DNA from: Acidimicrobiia bacterium
GTDB taxonomy: Bacteria > Actinomycetota > Acidimicrobiia > Acidimicrobiales > Bin134
DNA: 64,000 nucleotides
Reading direction: 5' to 3'
NCBI GenBank assembly: GCA_022822265.1
Contig: JAJECA010000008.1
Location: forward strand, 124,001 to 188,000
In this document: positions 1 through 9,902 of the stretch, piece after piece
Layout: every line of letters starts with the position of its first letter
Numbering within the stretch: position 1 is the first letter of the stretch
The notes under the pieces: model-generated
The model's database searches: none
Told to the model about the DNA's origin: nothing
What the model saw: only the letters and a program-made list of their open reading frames with translations
Program-made: the position numbers and the translations under genes

Positions 1-686
1 AATCGAGCCGAATTGAGTCGCTTGATCTGCTCGTCGCACGGCACCAACACCTTGCCGCCCTGATGCCCGCATTTCTTGACGCCGGGCTTCTGGTCCTCGA
101 TGTGGTAGCCGGGCACTCCGGCCTCGACGAATCGGCGGATCAAATTTCGGACGTGGGCGTCTCCGCCGTGGCCGGTATCGGCATCGGCGATTATCGACGG
201 GGTGAAATCCACCTCCGGGGTGCGCATGCGCTCTTCAATGCTCATCCGCGACCGGGCGAACCGCTGGTTGCGATCGGCGGTCAACAGCGCCCGCACCAAA
301 CCCGCGGCCTCGTCGGGAACCATGTTCAGCGGATAGCTGGCCAGGTCGGGGCCGGGATCTTCGTGCAGGGAGCCCTTTGCCGAAGTGGCCCATCCGCCCA
401 GGTAGATCCCCTCGATACCGGCCCGCTTCATAGCCACTGCCTGGCCCGGCGAATAGGGGCCGAAGGTTGAGATGCACCTCCCCTGCTCGAACAACTCCCG
501 CAGACGGGCGTAGAACTGCTCGGACGCGAACCGGGCCACGGTGTGGTCCTCGTTTAGAACTCCGCGTTGTTCCACTACTTGGCGAGCCGAGTACAGGCGG
601 GTGATCCCCTCGAAGCGGGGCGAGGCCATCCACGCTTGGGTGGACCGGACCTCGGCATCGAATGAACCGGCAACGTTGGCGGCCAT
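1..686 (-). CDS. aceA: Isocitrate lyase, N-terminal 228 residues (cut by window edge)
   Basis: Cleaves isocitrate to glyoxylate and succinate, first step of the glyoxylate shunt. Reading leftward from the ATG at 686 the frame stays open to base 1. The [10 protein letters not shown] stretch lies at residues 166-175 and the hallmark KKCGH motif at 204-208, so the catalytic cysteine is Cys206. An AAAGAGG ribosome site sits just upstream of the ATG. The gene is divergent from malate synthase, the second shunt enzyme, which supports the call. The C-terminal half lies outside the window, so completeness cannot be judged. Confidence 0.93.
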   Translation of the reverse strand, partial: MAANVAGSFDAEVRSTQAWMASPRFEGITRLYSARQVVEQRGVLNEDHTVARFASEQFYARLRELFEQGRCISTFGPYSPGQAVAMKRAGIEGIYLGGWATSAKGSLHEDPGPDLASYPLNMVPDEAAGLVRALLTADRNQRFARSRMSIEERMRTPEVDFTPSIIADADTGHGGDAHVRNLIRRFVEAGVPGYHIEDQKPGVKKCGHQGGKVLVPCDEQIKRLNSAR

Positions 687-821
687 GCTGATACCTCTTT
701 GGTGTGGTGGGGGTGGTTGTTCGGGCACGATAGCAACCGCGTCGCTTCTAACTGCACCTTTATTTTCGGGAAACATGGCTTTGCTTGAGAATCCGGCTTG
801 GGCAACTTCTACCCTGTGGCG

Positions 822-2990
822 GTGACCTACGAGACTTTCGGAAGACTCGAGGTGTCCAAGCCGTTGGCCGACTTCGTCAACAGTCGCTTGGCCCCAAACA
901 CACACCTGGACATCGAACAGTTCTGGTCCTCCCTGGAACAGGCAATCGTGCGTTTCGGCCCAAGCATCAGGGCCTGCTTGGACGAGCGCGATGACTTGCA
1001 GGCCCAAATCGACTCTTGGCATCGGAATAGGGGTGATCTGCCAGCTAGCCCGATCGACTTCTTGCGCTCAATCGGCTACTTGGCCGAAGAGCCGCCACCG
1101 GTAGCAGTGACCACCGCGGGGGTCGACCCTGAAGTTGCCCGTCTGGCCGGGCCGCAGCTGGTTGTGCCGGTGGACAACGCCCGCTATGCCCTCAACGCGG
1201 CCAACGCCCGCTGGGGCAGCCTGTACGACGCCTTCTACGGAACCGACGCCATCGACGAGGCGGGCGGCGCGCAACGAAGTGGGCCGTACAACCCGGTGCG
1301 GGGCCAGCGAGTGATCGACCGGGTTCGAGCACTGCTGGACAGCCATGTCCCGCTGGCTTCAGGATCGCATAGCGACGCGGCGGCCTATGTGGTGTCTGCC
1401 GATGGTCTTCGGGTGGAATTCGCCGGTGGCGCAACCTCAGGGCTGGCCGATCCTGAGCAGTTCGCCGGGTATACAGGCAAGGACTCGGCTCCAGACACGG
1501 TGTTGCTGCGCAAGCACGGCCTCCACATTGAACTGGTGATAGACCGCGACCACCCCATCGGTCGAGATGATCCCGCAGGGGTGGCCGATGTGATGATGGA
1601 ATCGGCGCTGACCACCATCATGGACTTGGAGGATTCAGTGGCCGCGGTGGACGCGGCGGACAAGACCGTGGCCTATGCCAACTGGCTCGGCCTGATGCAG
1701 GGGAATCTCACCGCCTCGTTCACCAAAGGCGGTCAAACCGTGACTCGCAGTCTGAACGAGGACTCCATGGTGATCGACTTGTATGGGAATCCGGAGACGG
1801 TCCGGCGGCGCAGCGTCATGTTGATCCGCAGCGTGGGTTTGCACATGGAGACCGAGATGTTGCGCCTGGGCGACCAGCCGATTCCCGAGACCATCATCGA
1901 TGTGGCGATGGCGGCATGGTGCGCTCTCTGCGATCTGACCGGAGCCGGCCCCCATCGCAATAGCCATGCCGGATCGGTTTACATTGTCATGCCGAAGTTG
2001 CACGGTCCCGGTGAAACGGCCCTCGTCCGGGATTTGTTCGCCGAGATCGAAGACATCCTGGGCATGGCCCCCAACACGCTGAAGATGGGGATCATGGATG
2101 AGGAGCGCCGGACATCGCTCAACTTGGCTGCCTGCATTGCCGAGGCCTCAGAGCGGGTGGTCTTCATCAATACCGGCTTCTTGGACCGCACTGGCGACGA
2201 TATCCACACCAACATGGAGGCCGGACCCATGATCCCCAAGGGGGAGATCAAGGCGTCGGGGTGGTTGACGGCCTATGAAGAAGCCAATGTGGCCGTTGGT
2301 CTGGCTATGGGTCTGCCGGGGCACGCTCAGATCGGCAAGGGCATGTGGGCCCGACCCGACGACATGGCAGCGATGCTGGAAGAGAAGATCGGCCATCCTC
2401 AGGCCGGGGCGACCACCGCATGGGTCCCCTCCCCCACCGCGGCCACCTTGCACGCTCTGCACTACCTGGAGACCGATGTCGGCGCCCTCCAGAAAGAACT
2501 GGCCGAATCGCCGGCTGAACGTGCCGCCGCCGTCGAATCCATGCTGGTTCCCGCAGTCCTACCGCCAGATCGCGAGCTTTCCCCTGCGGAGATCCAGCGG
2601 GAACTGGACAACAATGCCCAAGGCATCTTGGGCTACGTCACCCGATGGGTGGGCCAGGGAGTGGGATGCTCCAAAGTGCCCGACATCGACGATGTCGCCT
2701 TGATGGAAGACCGGGCCACCCTGCGGATCTCCTCCCAGCACATCGCCAACTGGCTGCACCACGGGCTGCTATCTGAAGAGCAGGTAGTGGAGGCCATGCA
2801 GCGCATGGCTGCGGTGGTGGACGGTCAGAACTCCGATGACCCCGACTATGAGCCCATGAGCGGTGATTTCTCCACCAGCATCCCCTTCAGCGCTGCCCTC
2901 TCGTTGGTTCTCGAAGGTCGTGAGCAACCCAACGGTTACACCGAGGCGATCCTCACCGCTCACCGCCGTCGTCAGAAGGCAGCCAGCTAG
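822..2990 (+). CDS. glcB: Malate synthase G
   Basis: Condenses glyoxylate with acetyl-CoA to malate; a single-chain cytosolic enzyme. From the GTG at 822 the product is 722 aa, matching the usual 720-730 aa of the G isoform. The central [15 protein letters not shown] block and the C-terminal [20 protein letters not shown] and [14 protein letters not shown] blocks are typical of the family. A TTG at 798 would add eight residues; I prefer 822 because the N-terminus then aligns with remembered mycobacterial GlcB in length, although neither start has a convincing ribosome site. Divergent from the isocitrate lyase gene, so the two shunt genes probably share a control region at 687-821. Confidence 0.94.
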   Translation: MTYETFGRLEVSKPLADFVNSRLAPNTHLDIEQFWSSLEQAIVRFGPSIRACLDERDDLQAQIDSWHRNRGDLPASPIDFLRSIGYLAEEPPPVAVTTAGVDPEVARLAGPQLVVPVDNARYALNAANARWGSLYDAFYGTDAIDEAGGAQRSGPYNPVRGQRVIDRVRALLDSHVPLASGSHSDAAAYVVSADGLRVEFAGGATSGLADPEQFAGYTGKDSAPDTVLLRKHGLHIELVIDRDHPIGRDDPAGVADVMMESALTTIMDLEDSVAAVDAADKTVAYANWLGLMQGNLTASFTKGGQTVTRSLNEDSMVIDLYGNPETVRRRSVMLIRSVGLHMETEMLRLGDQPIPETIIDVAMAAWCALCDLTGAGPHRNSHAGSVYIVMPKLHGPGETALVRDLFAEIEDILGMAPNTLKMGIMDEERRTSLNLAACIAEASERVVFINTGFLDRTGDDIHTNMEAGPMIPKGEIKASGWLTAYEEANVAVGLAMGLPGHAQIGKGMWARPDDMAAMLEEKIGHPQAGATTAWVPSPTAATLHALHYLETDVGALQKELAESPAERAAAVESMLVPAVLPPDRELSPAEIQRELDNNAQGILGYVTRWVGQGVGCSKVPDIDDVALMEDRATLRISSQHIANWLHHGLLSEEQVVEAMQRMAAVVDGQNSDDPDYEPMSGDFSTSIPFSAALSLVLEGREQPNGYTEAILTAHRRRQKAAS

Positions 2991-3007
2991 CGGGCCAGCT
3001 CCCTGCC

Positions 3008-3733
3008 CTATAACCCCCAGGGGCTCAGATCGATATCGAGCTCCCGCAGGCGGTTGATGATCATGGGAGGATCCATGGTCAAGGCCGGCCAGTGGTAGTC
3101 ATAGATGCGGATGTTCAGTACGAAGGCGATGTATTCAGCAACTTGGTCGACGGTGAAGTAGATGCCCCGTCGCCCTATGGATGCCTCGTAGGCGGCTCCG
3201 TTCTCGCGGTTCAACACGAAATTTGTGTGGTCGCACATGTGCTTCATGTCGGTGCTCACCCAGTCCCAGATCACTTCGGTGCACAGGATCAGGGGCTCGG
3301 AGGGCTCGGCGGAGATCAGCTTGAAATCCTTGGACACCAAGGTGATGGGCTCCAGGGTGTGGGCATCGTAGGTCCGCAACTCCACTTCCTTGCCTCGGAA
3401 GTACGGGGTCCAAGAAACCCCGATTCCCTCGTGGGCGCAGCCTATATAGCTGTGGAACTCCCCGTCGATGAACATCTCCACCTGGCTGGGAAAGGCCGAG
3501 AACGGCGGCGCCTTCAGGATGTCGCAATTCGGCGATGTCTCGTCGATCACAAACACAATCCCCAACTGGAGAAGCTTGAGCGCCTCCACCAAACGGCGCC
3601 GTTCCATCCCCGTCCCGGCATGCATCGCGGCCAGATTGGGAGCCCGCTTGCTCTCCCCCCAGTAGTCGAAGACGAACTTCCGCAGTTCCAAAGCATCCTC
3701 GGTCCACTCAATCTCCGGCACATGCTGGGGCAT
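3008..3733 (-). CDS. MerB-like (alkylmercury lyase superfamily) protein
   Basis: 241 aa. MerB cleaves carbon-mercury bonds with two cysteines and an aspartate (Cys96, Asp99, Cys159 in the R831b enzyme). This protein has a winged-helix-like N-terminus (about residues 10-70), then APPFSAFPSQ at 75-84, which resembles the MerB AYPFSA region. GCAHE at 98-102 places Cys99 and Glu102 where MerB has Cys96 and Asp99, and MCDHTNF at 166-172 places Cys167 where MerB has Cys159. The superfamily call is therefore fairly good, but Asp-to-Glu substitution and the absence of merA/merR nearby mean organomercury activity is not established. Divergent from the sulfotransferase gene, 23 bp between start codons. 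Confidence 0.6.
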   Translation of the reverse strand: MPQHVPEIEWTEDALELRKFVFDYWGESKRAPNLAAMHAGTGMERRRLVEALKLLQLGIVFVIDETSPNCDILKAPPFSAFPSQVEMFIDGEFHSYIGCAHEGIGVSWTPYFRGKEVELRTYDAHTLEPITLVSKDFKLISAEPSEPLILCTEVIWDWVSTDMKHMCDHTNFVLNRENGAAYEASIGRRGIYFTVDQVAEYIAFVLNIRIYDYHWPALTMDPPMIINRLRELDIDLSPWGL

Positions 3734-3756
3734 GGAGCGAGATTATCCTGCCGGAC

Positions 3757-5016
3757 GTGAGCGACCGCCCTGCCCCCATCCGTATAGAGGATCTCGTTGA
3801 GCCGGTTCTAGCCCCTGAAATCGTCGAGATGATGGAGCAGACCGCTCCTATGGCCGATCAGATCGAGCTCAGCCCTGAGGCTGTGCTCGCCGCCGCCACT
3901 GCCCAAAGCGGGCTCAGCGACTTCGGACCCAGCGACTTCCGGGAACCGCTGGAGGTTCTGTGCCGGGCCATGGACACCGAGGCTGATTTTTCGCCAATGG
4001 GCCGGTTGAGCCAGTTCAGCCAGCTCACAGCCTTCGCCGTCAATCGGCTGCGCATCGAGCAATACATCAAGGACCACCCCGACGCCCTGGATGTGCCCAT
4101 CGATCGTCCCATCGTTATCGCCGGGCTGCCCCGCACGGGAACAACGCATCTGCACAATCTCATCTCTGCCGACCCCGGGTTGCGCTCGCTGCCGTGGTGG
4201 GAATCTCTGGAGCCGGTTCCCCCTACCGATGAGGCCGGCACTGTTGAGGGCCGCATCCAGCGGGCCAAAGACGGTTTGGCGGTGATGAACACGGCCATGC
4301 CCCACTACGACCGCATGCATGAAATGACCTGGGATCACGTCCACGAGGAGATCCACCTGCTGGCCATCGACTTCTCCACCATGCTGTTCGACTGCTCGGC
4401 GGTCATGCCCACGTGGCGGGCGTACTACAAGGAGCACGACCAAACCCCTCACTACCAATACCTGAAGCGCATCCTCAAGGTCCTCACCCATCAGCGCCCG
4501 CCCCGGGAGCGCTGGGTGCTCAAGTCGCCGCAACACCTGGAGCAGATCGCCCCTCTGATGAACGTGTTCGGCGATGCCACCGTGGTGTTCACCCATCGCG
4601 ACCCGGTGTCGATCACCGCCTCATTCGCCACCATGATCTGCTATTCGGCCCGCATGAGCGCCACTCACCCGGTTGATGTCTGCAGCATCGGCCAGTGGTG
4701 GGCTCAGCTCATCCAGGACATGCTCCAGTCGTGTACCGACGACCGCGACCTGGTGCCGCCCGAACAGTCCATCGATGTGCTGTTCCACGAGTTCATGGCC
4801 GACGACGTGGCCATGGTGGAGCGCATCTACAAACTGGCCGACCAACCGTTTACGGCTGAGGTCAAGTCAGCCATGGACATCTACATGGCGGATCATCCTC
4901 GAGGAAAGCACGGCCGGGTGATCTACGACCTGGCCGACTTCGGAATGACCGCACAAGAGCGCCGCCAAGCGCTCAGCTTCTACACCGACCGCTTTTCTGT
5001 GGAATTAGAGCACTAG
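3757..5016 (+). CDS. Sulfotransferase family protein
   Basis: 419 aa, GTG start. Transfers a sulfuryl group from PAPS to an unknown acceptor. The 5'-phosphosulfate loop is GLPRTGTTHL at residues 123-132, and the later FTHRDPVSITAS segment is the 3'-phosphate-binding region (Arg and Ser). The N-terminal ~110 residues are helical and typical of the bacterial Sulfotransfer_3-like group. Cytosolic; no signal peptide seen. The C-terminal twelve codons plus stop are repeated immediately downstream (see 5018-5056). Substrate cannot be inferred from neighbours. Confidence 0.85.
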   Translation: MSDRPAPIRIEDLVEPVLAPEIVEMMEQTAPMADQIELSPEAVLAAATAQSGLSDFGPSDFREPLEVLCRAMDTEADFSPMGRLSQFSQLTAFAVNRLRIEQYIKDHPDALDVPIDRPIVIAGLPRTGTTHLHNLISADPGLRSLPWWESLEPVPPTDEAGTVEGRIQRAKDGLAVMNTAMPHYDRMHEMTWDHVHEEIHLLAIDFSTMLFDCSAVMPTWRAYYKEHDQTPHYQYLKRILKVLTHQRPPRERWVLKSPQHLEQIAPLMNVFGDATVVFTHRDPVSITASFATMICYSARMSATHPVDVCSIGQWWAQLIQDMLQSCTDDRDLVPPEQSIDVLFHEFMADDVAMVERIYKLADQPFTAEVKSAMDIYMADHPRGKHGRVIYDLADFGMTAQERRQALSFYTDRFSVELEH

Positions 5017-5017
5017 C

Positions 5018-5056
5018 TTTTACACCGACCGATTCGCGGTCGAGCTAGAGCACTAA
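5018..5056 (+). pseudogene. Relic C-terminal tail of a second sulfotransferase copy
   Basis: Thirteen codons that repeat the end of the sulfotransferase gene one base after its stop codon. The relic reads FYTDRFAVELEH-stop, against FYTDRFSVELEH-stop in the live gene at 4978-5016. Only one residue differs, and nearly all nucleotide differences are synonymous, so this looks like the remainder of a diverged paralogue whose body was deleted, rather than a recent slippage duplication. Its end overlaps the stop codon of the leftward DUF1214-type gene. Confidence 0.7.
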
Positions 5057-6135
5057 CCGAGCTCGGCCAGCTTCACCACTTCGGCGCTTATCGGGTCGGG
5101 GGTCCTCTCGGGAAGGAACCACCGGAACCAGATACGCCCGTGGGGCCGGCCCTGGGTGGACACCCAGTTGGGCACTCCGGGGTCGTTGGCCGCGATCACG
5201 ATGGTCCACGATCCGTCGTCGTCTAGCTGCACTTTGGAGCCATTGGTGGTGACGTCGTCGTAGTCGTAGTTGAAGCAGTGCAGGAACTGGTTCCACAAGC
5301 ACATGTTCCAGAAGACGCACTCCGGTGAACTGCCCTTCAATACCAATGCCTCGTCATCGTCGAGTTCGAACGCTCCCATGGCGTAAGAGGCATCCCCGGC
5401 GGCCCAACCGAAGGTCTCGGTCGGCACCGGAAACGGGTCATCGATGTGGTTGAGGGTGCCCAGCGGGATGGGAACCATGGCGGCCTGTTCCTTCACCCAT
5501 GTCGTCGCGTGCTGGAAGCGCCGGGCCACCTCGGCATCGGTGTGAACTTCGCTCCACGCGGGTGCTGGGTCGAGGCACTCGATGTTCCAACGGGCTTTCT
5601 CCCCGCTAACTGGGTCGTTCATGTAGTCGCGAGTGCAGGCCACCACGGCATCAGGAGCGAGTTTCAGGAAGTTGCCCTCGTGGTCGTTGGGGCTGACCAT
5701 CATCTCGTAGGTGCCGTCTGGATTGGGCGTCATCTGAGTGGTGTTGAGCGTTCCGACGATGCGCTCGGAGTAGCGGCCGTCGTCGGGGCCGCCGTACACG
5801 GTGAGCGACAAGTACACCGCGTCGCCGGGGTCTACGGTCACCCGGTAAGTGCGGGAGGGGTCAACTCGGGTCATGAAGTAGAACGCATCGGAGTTGTCGC
5901 CGCCCCACTTCTTGTACGGGCCCACGATCTCGGTAAAGCGGGGCCGGTTGGTATCCGCCCACACGTAGACGTCCAAAGCCACCTGGGTAATGGAGAAGAT
6001 CCACCGGTAGCCCTCCAGCACCGCCTGATCGTCGGCCAGCGCCTTGGGACCGGTCAGAAACTCCTGGTCGAGGCCCTTCATGGTGTCAAGCAGTTCGTAA
6101 ACCGCCGCGCTCGTCTCAAATCCGGTATCAGTCAT
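5053..6135 (-). CDS. DUF1214-type protein, paralogue 1
   Basis: 360 aa, ATG start behind a GGGAGAAACC ribosome site. No enzymatic function is known for the family. The middle (about residues 75-125) carries a beta-rich segment beginning SDAFYFMTRVDPSRTYRV, and the C-terminus has the family signature NDPGVPNWVSTQGRPHGRI followed by a WF-rich strand. Two related genes lie at 57678-58757 and 60431-61543. No signal peptide, so probably cytosolic, unlike many DUF1254/DUF1214 proteins that are exported. It heads a possible leftward run with the thioesterase and SDR genes upstream (17 and 25 bp gaps). Confidence 0.72.
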   Translation of the reverse strand: MTDTGFETSAAVYELLDTMKGLDQEFLTGPKALADDQAVLEGYRWIFSITQVALDVYVWADTNRPRFTEIVGPYKKWGGDNSDAFYFMTRVDPSRTYRVTVDPGDAVYLSLTVYGGPDDGRYSERIVGTLNTTQMTPNPDGTYEMMVSPNDHEGNFLKLAPDAVVACTRDYMNDPVSGEKARWNIECLDPAPAWSEVHTDAEVARRFQHATTWVKEQAAMVPIPLGTLNHIDDPFPVPTETFGWAAGDASYAMGAFELDDDEALVLKGSSPECVFWNMCLWNQFLHCFNYDYDDVTTNGSKVQLDDDGSWTIVIAANDPGVPNWVSTQGRPHGRIWFRWFLPERTPDPISAEVVKLAELG

Positions 6136-6152
6136 GGTTTCTCCCGTCGGGG

Positions 6153-6821
6153 CTATAGATCTTCATAGAGCTGTCGGTCGGCCCGAATGAAGACACCGTC
6201 AGCAGTGGCGGTAACTGTTCCGTCGCACACCATCTCACCGGACGCATAAAGCTTGCGGCCTTCTGCGCCAGAGGACCAGGCTCGGAGCTTTATCTCCCTC
6301 AGCAGCGGGGTGGGCCGCCGATAGACCACCGTCAAAGTGCCGGTGTAGCCGCCCTTGTTGTTGACCACGTTGACCACACCCAAGAGCTCATCGAAGATCT
6401 CGGCGATGATCCCGCCGTGGACCAGGCCGGGAGGGCCGGCATAGACCGGAGACAGGTTCATCCTCCCGTGAACTTCATCCCCCTCTGCCCACAGCTCAAC
6501 GGGAGGCGATGCCGGGTTCAAACGGCCGATGATCGGGCTGAAGGGAAAAAACGCCATGGGATCGCGGGAATCGAAGTTGGGAGTCAGCTCGCCCATCACC
6601 CCTTGTTGATGGAGCCCCTTCATCTGCTCCTCTTCGACCAGTGCCGCGGCCTGTTCCAGCAATTCAGTGGCTTCGGAGAGGGAATCCCCAGTGACCATGG
6701 TGACTCGCACCGCGTCCAACACGCGCCGGGCCGCTTCGGTCAACGCCAAGCGGTCGGCCCCGGCGCCGTAATCGGGGCTAGGCGCTGCGCTGGGGGCTTC
6801 CCAAAGAGGTCTTTCGCTCAA
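6153..6821 (-). CDS. PaaI-like hotdog thioesterase
   Basis: 222 aa. Likely hydrolyses acyl-CoA thioesters. The hotdog core is at about residues 125-215, with GLVHGGIIAEIFDELLG holding the family's HGG turn and the acidic residue used in catalysis. The N-terminal ~100 residues are an extension rich in helix-forming sequence. The start is a TTG at 6821 without a clear ribosome site; a later internal ATG is possible. Co-directional with the SDR upstream and the DUF1214-type gene downstream. Confidence 0.8.
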   Translation of the reverse strand: MSERPLWEAPSAAPSPDYGAGADRLALTEAARRVLDAVRVTMVTGDSLSEATELLEQAAALVEEEQMKGLHQQGVMGELTPNFDSRDPMAFFPFSPIIGRLNPASPPVELWAEGDEVHGRMNLSPVYAGPPGLVHGGIIAEIFDELLGVVNVVNNKGGYTGTLTVVYRRPTPLLREIKLRAWSSGAEGRKLYASGEMVCDGTVTATADGVFIRADRQLYEDL

Positions 6822-6846
6822 AGTGAGGGCAGAAAATGGATGAGCG

Positions 6847-7644
6847 TCAGTCGGTGTCGTAGCCGTAGTCGACCACGTGATCAGTGCCGGGAAGGCCGGG
6901 AGTGACCAGTCCGGCTCGCCAGCCGCCGTCCACGTTCAACTCGGCACCAGTGACGTAAGACGATTCGTCGCTGGCCAAGAACAAGGCGGCGTAGGCGATC
7001 TCGATGGGCTCACCAACCCGGGAAATGGCGTGGTAGATGTAGGGTTCCTTCTCGGCCCGCGGATCATTCCTCGGGTTGCCCATAGGCGTGTTCACCCCGC
7101 CGGGGTGGATGGAGTTGACCCTGATGTCGAATCGGCCCCACTCGATGGCCGCGGTCTTGGTCATGCCCCGGATGGCGAACTTCGAGGCGGAGTAGCTGAT
7201 GAGGCCGTTCTTAGACTGCTGGCCATCGATGGAGCTGATGTTCACGATGGAGCCCCCGCCGGCCATCTTCATAGACTCCAACACCGCCTTCATGCCCAAA
7301 AAGGTGCCCACCTGGTTGACGTTGATGACCGCCATGTAGTCGTCGAGGGTGGTTTCCTCGATGGCCGCGGGCCGCAAAATGGCGGCGTTGTTGACCAGGA
7401 CACTCAACGAGCCCATGCTCGCGGCCGCTTCAACGGCCGCGTCCCAGTCAGCCTCTTGGGACACATCCAGGTGTACATATCGGGCGTTCGCTCCGATACT
7501 GGCCGCTACTTGCTCGCCGTCGTCGTCGAGAACGTCCCCGAGCACAACTTTGGCCCCTTCGGAGGCGAATAGCCGGGCCTCGGCCTCCCCCTGGCCCCGT
7601 GCTGCTCCGGTGATGATTGCTACTTTGCCGTCCAGCCGTCCCAT
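6847..7644 (-). CDS. Short-chain dehydrogenase/reductase
   Basis: 265 aa classical SDR oxidising or reducing a hydroxyl/keto group with NAD(P). TGAARGQG is at residues 12-19, VNNAA at 84-88, and the catalytic set Ser138, Tyr151, Lys155 is intact. The sequence is most like the 3-alpha/20-beta-hydroxysteroid dehydrogenase-like group of actinobacteria, but substrate is unproven. ATG start with AAGGAGAC about eight bases upstream. Divergent from the amidohydrolase gene at 7726. Confidence 0.9.
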   Translation of the reverse strand: MGRLDGKVAIITGAARGQGEAEARLFASEGAKVVLGDVLDDDGEQVAASIGANARYVHLDVSQEADWDAAVEAAASMGSLSVLVNNAAILRPAAIEETTLDDYMAVINVNQVGTFLGMKAVLESMKMAGGGSIVNISSIDGQQSKNGLISYSASKFAIRGMTKTAAIEWGRFDIRVNSIHPGGVNTPMGNPRNDPRAEKEPYIYHAISRVGEPIEIAYAALFLASDESSYVTGAELNVDGGWRAGLVTPGLPGTDHVVDYGYDTD

Positions 7645-7725
7645 CTCAGCGTCTCCTTCGGTGTTCGGGCGGTGATTGCCGGGGCCACCCTACTTGCCCG
7701 CTTCAGCCCGCCCTAACCTGTGCGC

Positions 7726-8916
7726 ATGGATCTGGGATATCGGACCTTCGACGCCGACAACCACTACTACGAGCCCCGTGACGCCTTTACCCGTTACATC
7801 GAACCGGCATTCGCCGACCGTGCCGTAAGGCCGGTGATCGAGCCCGACGGCGCCGAGGAGGTGTACATTGGCGAGCAGCGCTTCACCTTTTTGGAGCACC
7901 GCAACTACGACACTGCTCCCCGTCCGGGAATGTTGCGGGAGATGCTCCAAGCTATGAAGCGAGGGGAGGGTGGCGCCAACATCAGGGGTACTCGGGTGTC
8001 TGAGCCTCATCGCCCGGAATATGTAAAGCGCTCGGCCCGAGTCGACGTGCTCGACGCGCAGGGCATCGAAGCCGCAGTCTTGTTCCCCACGCTCGCAGTG
8101 TGCGTTGAGCACTACATGGTTGACGACCCCGCCCTGCTCTATGCCAACCTCTCTGCTTTCAACCGCTGGTTAGACGACGAGTGGGGCCTGAACCGGGATG
8201 GCCGCATCCATGCCCCTCCCCTGCTGTCGCTGGTCGATCCCGACCTAGCGGTGGCCGAGTTGGAATGGGCGTTGAGCCGGGGGGCTCGGGTGGTGTCGCT
8301 TCGTCCGGGACCCGCAGCCGGCCGAAATATCGCCGACCCAGTATTCGACCCCTTCTGGGCCCGGATCAATGAGGCCCATGCCGTGGTGGGGTTCCACATC
8401 GGCGAGTCGGGCTACAACCAGTCGATGTCGGTGCATTGGGGCGAGGACCCAAATCCCCCATCGCACCGGCAGTCGGCGTTGCAGTGGACCTGCTTCTACG
8501 GAGACCGGCCGATCATGGAAACGGTGGCCGCGCTGATTTATTCCAACCTGTTCGAGGCGTTTCCCAACGTGCGGATCATGAGCGTGGAGAACGGCAGCTT
8601 GTGGGTGGATTACCTCATGGCGGCCATGAACAAGATGAACCGGATGGGCCGCAACGGTCCGTGGTTGCGGGGCCCGCTGACTGAGAAACCCAGCGACGTA
8701 TTCCGCCGCCACGTGTTCGTTTCGCCCCACCACGAGGAGCCGGTGGCCGATCTGGCCCGCTCTATCGGGGTATCCCAAGTGCTGTTCGGCTCCGACTGGC
8801 CCCACGCCGAAGGCCTTGCCCAGCCGCTGGAGTTCGCCGAGGGGCTATCCAGCCTCCCGCCAAGTGATATCCGCCTGATAATGCGGGAGAATTTGGCCGG
8901 ACTGCTGGCCGCCTAA
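7726..8916 (+). CDS. Amidohydrolase family 2 protein, paralogue 1
   Basis: 396 aa TIM-barrel hydrolase or decarboxylase of the Amidohydro_2 (ACMSD-like) type. The N-terminal metal motif is DADNHYYEP, residues about 8-16, and the C-terminal LFGSDWPHAEG carries the metal-binding Asp. An in-frame GTG at 7720 would add two residues; neither start has a strong ribosome site. It is one of five such genes here (also 30615, 41094, 48239 and 51232). The stop overlaps the convergent MpaB-like gene by four bases. Confidence 0.88.
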   Translation: MDLGYRTFDADNHYYEPRDAFTRYIEPAFADRAVRPVIEPDGAEEVYIGEQRFTFLEHRNYDTAPRPGMLREMLQAMKRGEGGANIRGTRVSEPHRPEYVKRSARVDVLDAQGIEAAVLFPTLAVCVEHYMVDDPALLYANLSAFNRWLDDEWGLNRDGRIHAPPLLSLVDPDLAVAELEWALSRGARVVSLRPGPAAGRNIADPVFDPFWARINEAHAVVGFHIGESGYNQSMSVHWGEDPNPPSHRQSALQWTCFYGDRPIMETVAALIYSNLFEAFPNVRIMSVENGSLWVDYLMAAMNKMNRMGRNGPWLRGPLTEKPSDVFRRHVFVSPHHEEPVADLARSIGVSQVLFGSDWPHAEGLAQPLEFAEGLSSLPPSDIRLIMRENLAGLLAA

Positions 8917-9800
8917 ACGGCATTGTCTCTAAACAGCCGCCGGTCATAGGGCACACCGCATCGCTCGAGGGCGGCCTGCCAGGCGGGACTGTTCTTCATG
9001 ATGCGCCGCAGTCCCAAGACCATTGCCGTGCTGCTGGCTCGCGCCCCGGGAAACGCGGTCAAACCCAAGACCGAGGTGAGCTCTTGGGGGATGGTGGCGA
9101 TAGCCCCGTTCATCAGGATCTGGTATCCCGCCTTTTGGGCCGCGGGAATCGGAGGACTCTGTAGGAACCTGACCGCGGCCCGCATGCCTGGGCTCGGCGC
9201 CAGTGCAGGATGCCCGGTGATCCACTCCCGCATCGCTCTGGCAGTTGTGGGCAATGGTGCGGCCCCCAGCATCTCGCCCACCTGGGACTGCTCAACCACG
9301 AACTGGTCGGCTTCGGCGGGGCTGAGGCGACCGCCGAAGCGCTGGTAGGCCTCGAGGAAGGAGTCGGTCAAGGAGTTGTGGACCCACGCAGCCAACTCCG
9401 GAGTAGACGCGCTGTACGCCTGCCCTCGATGTGAAGTGCCGCTCACACCTTGGTGGGCCGAATTGACCAGATCAATGGCTTCCTTGACCTCCGGCATCGC
9501 CCCAAATGTGGCCGATGTGACATAGAAGGACGTGCGGCTGAGCCGGCCGAGGGGGTCATCCCGGTAGCGACTGTGATCGTCCACCCCGGCCACCACCTCG
9601 GGATGGGCCGCTTGGATCAACAGTGCGCGGATGCCGCCGACGAACACACTTACATCACCGATAACCCTCCAGCTGATCGAACCAGGACCGCATAGCCCCG
9701 GATCTCCGGGGAAATCTCGCGTGTGTCTCAAAGGCATCTGCGCGTGGGCGAACATGCCGCTCACCGAGTTGATGACCCGACTCTTGGCCCAGTGGAGCAC
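8913..9800 (-). CDS. Oxygenase MpaB family (DUF2236) protein
   Basis: 295 aa. The family includes fungal MpaB and bacterial latex-clearing oxygenases, many of them heme-b proteins cleaving prenyl chains. Signature segments are GPGSISWRVIGD near residues 39-50, then ALLIQAAHPEVVAGVDDHS and YRDDPLGRLSRT, which contain the conserved histidines. GTG start at 9800; an internal ATG a few codons on is possible. No signal peptide or membrane segment is obvious. Substrate unknown; a terpenoid or other lipid is plausible from the catabolic neighbourhood. Confidence 0.8.
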   Translation of the reverse strand: MLHWAKSRVINSVSGMFAHAQMPLRHTRDFPGDPGLCGPGSISWRVIGDVSVFVGGIRALLIQAAHPEVVAGVDDHSRYRDDPLGRLSRTSFYVTSATFGAMPEVKEAIDLVNSAHQGVSGTSHRGQAYSASTPELAAWVHNSLTDSFLEAYQRFGGRLSPAEADQFVVEQSQVGEMLGAAPLPTTARAMREWITGHPALAPSPGMRAAVRFLQSPPIPAAQKAGYQILMNGAIATIPQELTSVLGLTAFPGARASSTAMVLGLRRIMKNSPAWQAALERCGVPYDRRLFRDNAV

Positions 9801-9902
9801 TAATTCACCCTACCGCCGACCGAGTGGAGCCCGGTCAGGCAAAAGGGGTGTCGGCGAGGTCTACAACAGTGAGCTCGTCCACAGTCGCTATTGTCCCCCG
9901 GC

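Noticed and set aside
764-773. TTTC-GG-GAAA palindrome between the glyoxylate shunt genes
   Set aside because: Only four-base arms; could be chance, and no known regulator site is matched.
3092-3760. 222-codon rightward open frame
   Set aside because: Antisense to the MerB-like gene; repetitive composition without a domain.
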